Assembly: GCF_947172395.1 (NCBI RefSeq)
Contig: NC_069084.1
Location: 6,201,107-6,265,106 of the forward strand
Origin: Bicyclus anynana
Lineage: Eukaryota > Arthropoda > Insecta > Lepidoptera > Nymphalidae
DNA: 64,000 nucleotides
Reading direction: 5' to 3'
The position numbers were made by a program, and so were the translations under genes. The number at the start of each line of letters is the position of its first letter. Positions within the stretch are counted from its first letter, which is position 1. Shown here in pieces: positions 51,901 to 60,900 of this stretch. Below the pieces are notes generated by a model. The model did not search any database and was not told where the DNA came from. It was given only the letters and a program-made list of their open reading frames with translations.

Positions 51901-54900
51901 CGAAACGAGAATTTCAACTAAATTAATTTAGCCCAATTTGAATTTATAAGTTGGGGTACTAATAATAATGAACTATGTCGAGATAGAAGGCAAAAGCATA
52001 TTTTAGTCTTCAGTCCTGAACTCCAAGCTTTGTGTGATTAAGACGAAGTGGCTTGTGGTGAAACTTCCCTTAAGTACAGACGAAAGACGAAGTTTATGTG
52101 CTAATGTTTAATAATATTATTTTCCGTAGGTCCCACAGACCTTAATTCTCGGAAGGTTAACAGAATTTTCATTGTATATTGGACAATAAAACATTACTTG
52201 CCCTTATTTGTTTCTGAATAAACTTAATTACAAATTAGAAACAATTCGGGCAAAATGGAGGCTTAACAATTTCAAATTAGACACAATACAAGAAAATTAA
52301 GTACATAGTTAACGATGTCACAGATACAATAGTTAATTCTAAACAATGTACGAGTAATTCAGAACTAGACTAACAACTCAATAAAGCTTTCGACACAATA
52401 ACATGACTGGAATAATGGCTTTCATAGCTACAAGGTTAAGATCCAACAGTAAATTCGAGAAGTCTTAGGTTCGATCACTGCCTGTTGGGTGGTTTTGCCT
52501 GCCCCTGTTGCCAAGTGGCACGTCGAATCTCTTTCTACGATCGCAAACGCTTCGAAAACTAGAAAAATGTATGCGGGAATGATAGATCTTAATCACGTGA
52601 CCTGTCGATAGCAAATGTGATTCCCATACATTTTTCTAGTTTTCGAAGCGTTTGCGATTGTAGAAAGAGAATCGACGTGCCGCTTCGCTACAGGGGCTGG
52701 TATCGCTTGTAGCTTACGTCTCTTTGTATGTTTCAAGAGCTGGTGGACATTTTTGAGTAGGTATATGACTTAAGTCAAGGCAAGTTGAAACTTATGCTGT
52801 ACCTCTCATATTATGCTATCCTAACACAAAACTGAAGAGCTAGCTGAGGAGTAGTAGGGATGATTTTTTTTTGCAATAAAATCCTTTTATGTTATTATTA
52901 TTTTTTCCTAACCTGTAAAAATGTCTGTAAGTTTCGTTAAATATTGAACGAATGGTCTTCCACCACCACAAGAACCACAAGAACCACTCAGGATACAGTC
53001 ATTGTGTTCCAAGGGTGCTATTCCGCTATTGAAGAGCTATGAGAGCCGTGATAGTCCAGTGGATATGAGCTCTGCCTGCGATACCAGAGGGTATGAGTTC
53101 GAATCCGGTCCGGGGTATGCACCTACAACTTTTCAGTTGTGTGCATTTTAAGAAATATTTATCGTGTCTCAAATGATGAAGGAAAGACATCGCGAGGAAA
53201 CCTGCATACCAGAGAATTTTCTCAATTCTCTGCGAGTGTGAAGTGTGCCAATCCGCATTGGGCGTGTGGTGGACTATTGGCCTAACCCCTATCATTCTGA
53301 GAGGAGACTCGAGATCAGCAGTAAGCCGAATGTGGGTTGATAATAATGATGGTCAAACGATGATAAAATCAAAATGTACTTTTTCATCTTTAACAATGAA
53401 GAACACAGCACATAAACTTAACAACATGCAGGGGAAGATATACCGTGATAGACTTACCGTCTTGTAGCGTGGAACACACAATAGGGAAGGAGAAGGGCCC
53501 GGTGCCGTAGTTGGAGAAGCCAGCCACTTTGACGGTATAGTTCGTGTACTTCAGGAGACCTTGCAAGCGCAGCTCCGTTACTAGAGACGTCGCGTTGAGC
53601 CATTGGCGTCCTGTGACAATACACACTAATAGACTAAAAGCCCATGGACAAAAGTAGCCTGTGAAATGAACCAACGCGAAAACCACTTAGAAGGCCGTTA
53701 CTATATCAGAAAATAACTCTGAGCATTATGCCGTCATTTCTAAGCGGTACATTTCGATAATTATTTATTTACACAAATATTTTTTTGGACAGCATAATTA
53801 GTATACATTATTGACCGTGTTACTTAATAATTCGAACATGGTGCCATACATTTTACAATGACCTTATATAAATTTTTTTTCAAGGGCTTGTAGTCTATAA
53901 TTGTTTAACACGTTTACAGTCAAGTGAGCCCAACATGGGCTCACGCCAGTTTCTATTCACAAGTTCGTGAGCCTAACGTGGGCTCATAGTGCTTGTAAAT
54001 TTTTTCTATTAACCTATTAAAACTTATGCACATAAATAAAATAAAAATAGCACATTTTTTATACTTCTCTATTATATGTATGTAACTATACAAATTCTAT
54101 GATTTGTAAAACAAAGTTATTCACACCATTTATAACGTGCTAAATAAGATTGCCATAGACCATTAAGGAATAAACTTTAGAGTGTCCGGCGTAGATTATC
54201 TTGATGTATCTTGGCTACTGAGGATATGATTCACAATAATATTTAATGAATATAAAAATACGCCTTATACTTGAAGGGCCGGGGGACTTTTAACAGTGGG
54301 TTAGATTTTAATTTTTGATCAAAGTTAAATTGAATTAATTATTATCAAATTTATTTTATTGTCAAAATAAAAACGTTGTTACATTTGACAGCAGGAGACA
54401 AAGCCTTTGTAACAAAACATGATTTTTTAATTTATTGAGATTTTCCTGCTCTACCTCAAGTAGAAGTGGCAGAAAAACATTCAATGTTATAAGTTCAGAA
54501 ACAATGATTATTTTTACCTTAATTTGCAAGATGACTAACACAATAACAAGTGATATTACTCCTAAATAAAAGCCTGTATTAGGTATAAACAAATTTAAAA
54601 ACCACAGCGAGAAGAATTCCACTTTCAATTCAACCTAGAAACTTGAAAAATATTTCAAAATTACAGAATTCAAAACTTTCGCAGATAATATCGAGTGGGT
54701 TGGGTACAAGCTCTCGGTAGATAACTATTGTTAAACTTTAAACGGTAATGGTCTGTTTAATAAGTTTTGTATTCCGGCATCGTTTTAAACTTTCCACCAT
54801 TACTGGACTAAAGTTTTGCCAAGTCGTTATAATGAAGACAGGATTATTATATTCAAATTCAAATTTCATTTATTAAAAGTAGGCTCAGTTTACAAGCACT

Positions 54901-57900
54901 TTTGATACGTCAGTTGACTATTTGTAAAGGTTCTACCAAGGTTTCTGCTGAGAAGAAACTGGCAAGAAACTCAACAGTTGCTCTTTTAAAAATACATACA
55001 ATATTATAATTTACAATTATGACAATATTACAATTCTTATAGTTTTACTTCCTGTGTGAAAGTGGAAGCTGATCTAACGGCCTCCAAGCATCTTTATCAT
55101 TAAGGAACTCATCAATGGTGTAGTATTCGATTTTGAATTTAAGGTTTTAGAGTTATTCAAAATAACAAGTTAAAGATAGTTCTTTTCTTTCTATATTCAG
55201 CGTTTAATGAAAAAAATGTTGGTTATTAAAAATATAGAATGTTGAGCAGAAAATGTTTTCTTAAAATTTATGTATTAGGTAATTTTAAATACGATTTTAT
55301 AAGATTTCGTTTCGGTTTATTTAAAAAGTACTACACCCAATATCAACAAAGTAAATTCTTCCATTCTCCCAGTTCAGCTCTAATTTGTATGTTATTCTCC
55401 CATGGGGGAATTACATGAAAATTTATTAACTCCAAACCCTAGCATATTTTGCATTATTAAGGAACAAATATCTAAACACGCATAGGGAGTGTTTGTACTT
55501 ATAAACTTTGATATTAGTACCTAATATTAAAAGGCTACATTCTTAATACTAATGAAATTACCTTGAGCTGCATAAAGTACTGAATATCCAATTAGAGCTC
55601 CAGCTTGCTTATAAGGTGGTATAGGTTGCCAACTAACACGAAGGGCTGTTGACGTCACTCCACCGCATTCTACAGAAGACGGCCCTTCTTCTGGAGCTAG
55701 AGAAGTAAAATTAAGTATAATATTTTTTTTAAAGTAAAATCTAGGCGATTAAAACTAAAAATAAACGGGATTTGCTAATCTGAGTGAAATAATAACACAA
55801 ACATTTTGAACTGTATGAACTTTATAAAAAATATCAAGCAATTATAATAAATTCGAGATCAAACCTAAGATGAGATATTCAGGACAAATTGCATTTGCAA
55901 AGTAGAAGCAAAACAACATTTAAATTAGAGGAGAGCGAAAAAGCCATCTTGAAAACAACCAAGTTAGCAAATATGCACTTCATTTAGAATTACGAGAGAA
56001 TATTTTAAAGTATTAATCATGAAAATTATTTGGGAATGATTAGTTTAGCTTTGATTCAAAAGTTTCTAATGATAATACGAGTTATGCATTAAAATTTGTA
56101 AACGACAAGATAAAGGAGTATTTTGGAGAAATAAAAAAAATTCAATGCATTTTTTCCATGTCGTCAGTTCTATCCTGGAATTTTCAAGAGGATTATATTT
56201 GATTCTTTTTTTTATAATTTAAAAATAACTTTATAATGACGTAGTTACAACAAGCAAGTGTCAGTTATTTTTCAAACGACGAAAGACAGAGAGAAGGTTA
56301 ATAATTCGACGTGTATATATTTTTTTATGTATGAACACGTGTAACTTTTTTATATTACAGTAGATATTTGAAAATTTCCAAAAAAATATATTATCTGGTT
56401 GAATATGTATCGCATAAAACACCACCCACAGACTAAACGGCATGCATATATTACGGGTATGATAAAATAATAGGTAATAAGAGCCCATGCTCAAAAGCAC
56501 TTGATTTGTCAAAGTACCTCCTTCCCGAGTATCTTGAAACAGTGGAATCGAGAAGGGTCCATTTCCGGCACCGTTGAAAGCGGCGATTGAAACGGAATAC
56601 CTGTTAGGGATATTCAATTAAAAGTTTTATGAAAAAAAATTGGAATTTTTTTCAGATATTTCTTTTTAAATAAGTCAATTTGTCGTTTGTTGGTATACGT
56701 ACGATTTTTTTTTTGTTTATTTAATTTTATATTCAGTAGTAACGTAATAGTAGTAATAATAAAGTATTAAAAAATTAATTGCATTTAATGTAGTATCAAA
56801 AATATTACTAACCTTACACCTTTCAATAGACCAGTGATAACAGTCTCTTGTTTAGAATATAAAGACGATGTTTTAATGATCTTATCATTTGTATCTTGAC
56901 TTTCTGCAAAAAGGTTACAAACATTAAAAATTAAAATTGTTTTAGTCATCTACATAACAATAAAAACCGATAATATGTGGCGAGAGGAAAACCATACAGC
57001 ATTCCAGGAAGATCTTCCTGGTGAAGACTATGAGCTAAGATGTCACTGCCTACACACTGGCTAGCACGATGAAACAATTACGCCACCTTCAGTAGGTTGA
57101 AGGAACTAGGTATTTTATCGATGTTCTGACCATAGAAAGGTAAGGTACACAAATGCGATCTTCGTATATTAAGATAACCCTTCTAGACTACAAGCCCTTG
57201 AAAAAAAATTACATGTGAAATGAACCAACATGAATAACGCTTAGAAGGCTGTTACTATATCAGAAAATAACTCTGAGCACTATGCCATCATTTTTGAGCG
57301 CTACAGGTGAGTACGCGAGTGAAGAGTAAGGCTTGCGACCCTTATATTTCGACTCCTGCGCTGGAAAAATGTACGGCGTTTTCGGGTAAAGTATCTGTAT
57401 ATGTTTACAAAACGAATTGCACAAATGCCGTACAGTAATAAATGACCTATTTTGCTTCTGCAATTGTCGACAATTAATAGTTATTTCTGACTTCCGCCAC
57501 CACCATTTTAGTAAGGCACTAGGATTTTCGACATTTATTTTTAATCATGTTTAACAAAGCCGTATAATTATAATTAGTCGTAATTCATCATTTGTACCTG
57601 AGAAATTCCATTCACTCGCGTACTCACCACTGTACCGCTCAGAAATGACGGCATAGTGTTCAGAGTTATTTTATGATATAGTAACAGCCTTCTAAGCGTT
57701 ATTTACATTTTTTTTGTTCATTTCACAGGTAATTTTTGTTCAAGGGCTTCTAGTCTATTAATTCTTGAAGTCGGTTTAACAATAAAGTTAAACAAACGTT
57801 TATTTGTGTCATTAATTTTAGGCGTAGTATGTTTAAAACAATAACATCATACTAGTAAGATATGAGAGAATGTGACGATTTAAGAAATATCTTACAAACC

Positions 57901-60900
57901 CTGGATTCCGCTCAGTTGTGGGACAGCCCTCAATCTATAACCAAGTATAAGTCCGTTATGTGCATCTGCTGGCGGTGGCAGCCATCTCGCCCTCAACTCC
58001 CCTGGCGAATCTGTCTGTTCTAACTGCACACCCAACGGTGGTGATGATGGCGCTACAAAATACAATTTAAAATGTTCTAGATTAATTAAAACGTTTTCCT
58101 GTACAATATTATTATCAGCATGCCATCACTTTCATAGGCAATGAGCGAAAGGTATCTCTTTCATCTCTTGGGGCTATGAGAATACTCGTATAATTTTGGG
58201 ACACCCCCAATTTTATGTTTGATAGCTGATCAGCAAATTGGGTTATAGTTATAGTTATGCCTTCTGGACCTTTACTAAAGCCGTTGGTTTGATTCTTAAA
58301 ACTGGAAAATATTTTTGTAATGAGCATGGCTGTGTGTTTTTATTACTGTTAATGGTATTTCATATGTCATCATCTGAGACAAGATGACGAAATGTGATTT
58401 GTCTAAGTTTCAAACTAAAAAAAACAAATACTTTAACGGTATTTTGATTATTAATGTTTTCTTCAGTAGTTACAGAAACAAGTGATATTATAGTTATGAA
58501 AAACTTACCCTCTTCGGTGGTGGTGAATCTTACTGGCGTAGAATAAATGCTTAGGTCGGCTTGGTTACCTCCAGCTACTCTAGCACTGTAGCTGGTTGCA
58601 GGCTGAAGGTCTTCTAGCTCGATGGTGTGGCGTATTTCATCTAACCTTTATAAACATTTTCAAGATTATCATCCAAGATTTGTGTAAAATGTCATTTTGT
58701 ATTTTATAATTCTGAGCCACTTGTGAAACATAACTGTCTCGGCTATAGCCCACTTGGGTAAAGATCTTCGGGAGAAAGATCCACGATTCGACTCTTATGT
58801 CAAGCCTTTGTACATTGAACTATTCTATCTTCTATTAAATTCTCAGTCGCAGCCCTTCAGCAATTGGAAAGTTGATGGTGTAACACCTCGTGCCTTGGAT
58901 AGAACTTTTAGCCGTCATTCCTGGTCATTATAATTGACATCTGATAGGTACTGTTTCAGAGTAAAACATTTTCATCCTAACTTTAACCTATATTAGGCTA
59001 ACCCTTTTGACAGGAGGCTGAGCTCTGTAGTGGGTCGTTTAAGGGTGATGATGAGGAGAACAAAAAAATTGGATTCTAAGAAATAAAGCAGGAATATTTA
59101 AATTAAAAAATAAAGAGATGATATTGCATCTTCTACACTGTACAGGGTGTTGCAGAGTATTTCCCATAACTTCAAGGTGTTGACAAGTCCACTTATAGAA
59201 GCAGAACTGCATAATTAATTTTCTTTTAACTAAATTTTTTTTTTAATTCTCGTACAAAGTAATTCAAATAACTCCGACTATTCATGTAAAACACGACTTT
59301 ATGTATCCTTGCATTTCAAAATACGTAATCGTAGTGGTAAGACTGTCGACATCGACGAGATATTGCAACTGGCTCTTGGCAATTTCACACTTCACTAGTA
59401 AGCTACTTCATGATATTTATCAATGAATAAATTTGGCTTTGTCGGACACAATTTAAGAGATATTTAAAATATAAATATTTTTTACTCCGAAAATATTCAT
59501 TTTAGCACACAATCCTTTAATTTTTTTTAATTAATTATCCTTAAAGAACCCTAGAGTTATAGGAAATACAGAGCATCCTGTATATTACGAAAGAGAACTA
59601 TAAAATGGTTAATGATTCTTTACTAACCTGGTGATGTTAATTGTTTTTGCCGTGCTCCAAGTTAATCTTTGACTGTTAGTGATTTGCACGCTATAATATT
59701 GAGCTAATGACCTTGCCATGTCGCGCCAGGATAGTTTGACTGAACGACTCTTTATAGAGTCTACAGATAAATCCGTTGGGGGTGTTGGAGGCTCTAAAAT
59801 GAAATTTCAGTAAATAGTAGACACTTTTAGTATACATCCAGAATACATAAATAATAAACATAAAATACATAAATAAATTTTCAGATTGAGGTTTTCTTAA
59901 TATGGCCAGGTCTAGCTGGTGGGAGGCTTTGGCCGTGGCTAGTCACCACCCTACCGACAAAGACGTACCTCCAAGCGATTTAGCGTTCCGGTACGATGTC
60001 GTGTAGAAACCGAAAGGGGTGTGGATTTTCATCCTCCTCCTAACAAGTTAGCCCGCTTCCATCTTAGATTGCATCATCACTTACCATCAGGTGAGATTGT
60101 AATTAAGGGCTTAACTTGTAAAAAATAAAAATAAAAAAAAAAACATGTGTTATATATGACGTCATATTAATCTACGGGGAATACGTGCGTCTATATGACG
60201 ATCTATTTGGCCTTCCCATAGAACCCGTTTTCGATAACTACTAGGGAATAGAAATGCCATCCAAGTATCATCCAAGGGTGACGCCGACAAGTAACTTGAA
60301 ATGAGTTCATTAGCTTTTAGCGTTTTCTGTTCTGTGAGTTGCAAAGTGTTCGAACATAACGTGTGACACATACATTTCTTTTTTTAAAACGGCACACTTC
60401 AGATTTTAATCAATTACAGGGATTTTGATTTTCTTGGGTTTTGGAGATGTGTTACGTCACTTGCATGGCGACAAATTAACGCTACTAACGGTATTTTATT
60501 ATTAACAAGACTGAGTGATATATATTGATTACCAAAAGTATTGACTAACTATAGATTAATTTGCATAGACTTACCTAATATAGTTAAATGAACGGTATAA
60601 ATATCAACTCCAAATGGGTTACCAGCTTTACACTGATATAAGGCACCGTCGCTTGTTTCTGTTTGTAATAATTCCAATATACTGTTCATTCCATCATTTG
60701 TTTTAGCTTCAGAAATTTTTACTCTAAAAACAAATATCGCTCAACTAACACTTTGTTTATGTTCATTTACAAATTCATTATGAAGGTACACAAAATTATC
60801 TATCCAGCGTTGTTACATACAGTTGTTATCCAAATAAAAACAGAATAATACAAGAAAAATTAAATACCTTTGTGTCAAAGGATTAATTGGTTTCCCGTTT

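Larger units (their letters stand above)
51364..52850. mobile_element. Fold-back element with 110-145 bp inverted arms and SINE inside
   Basis: Left arm 51364-51475 and right arm 52706-52850 are inverted copies (shared words aaaaatgtccaccagctctt, gagacgtaagctaca, cttcagctagctct). A second palindrome (52501-52697) and an S1 SINE (51544-51840) lie inside. Confidence 0.7.
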
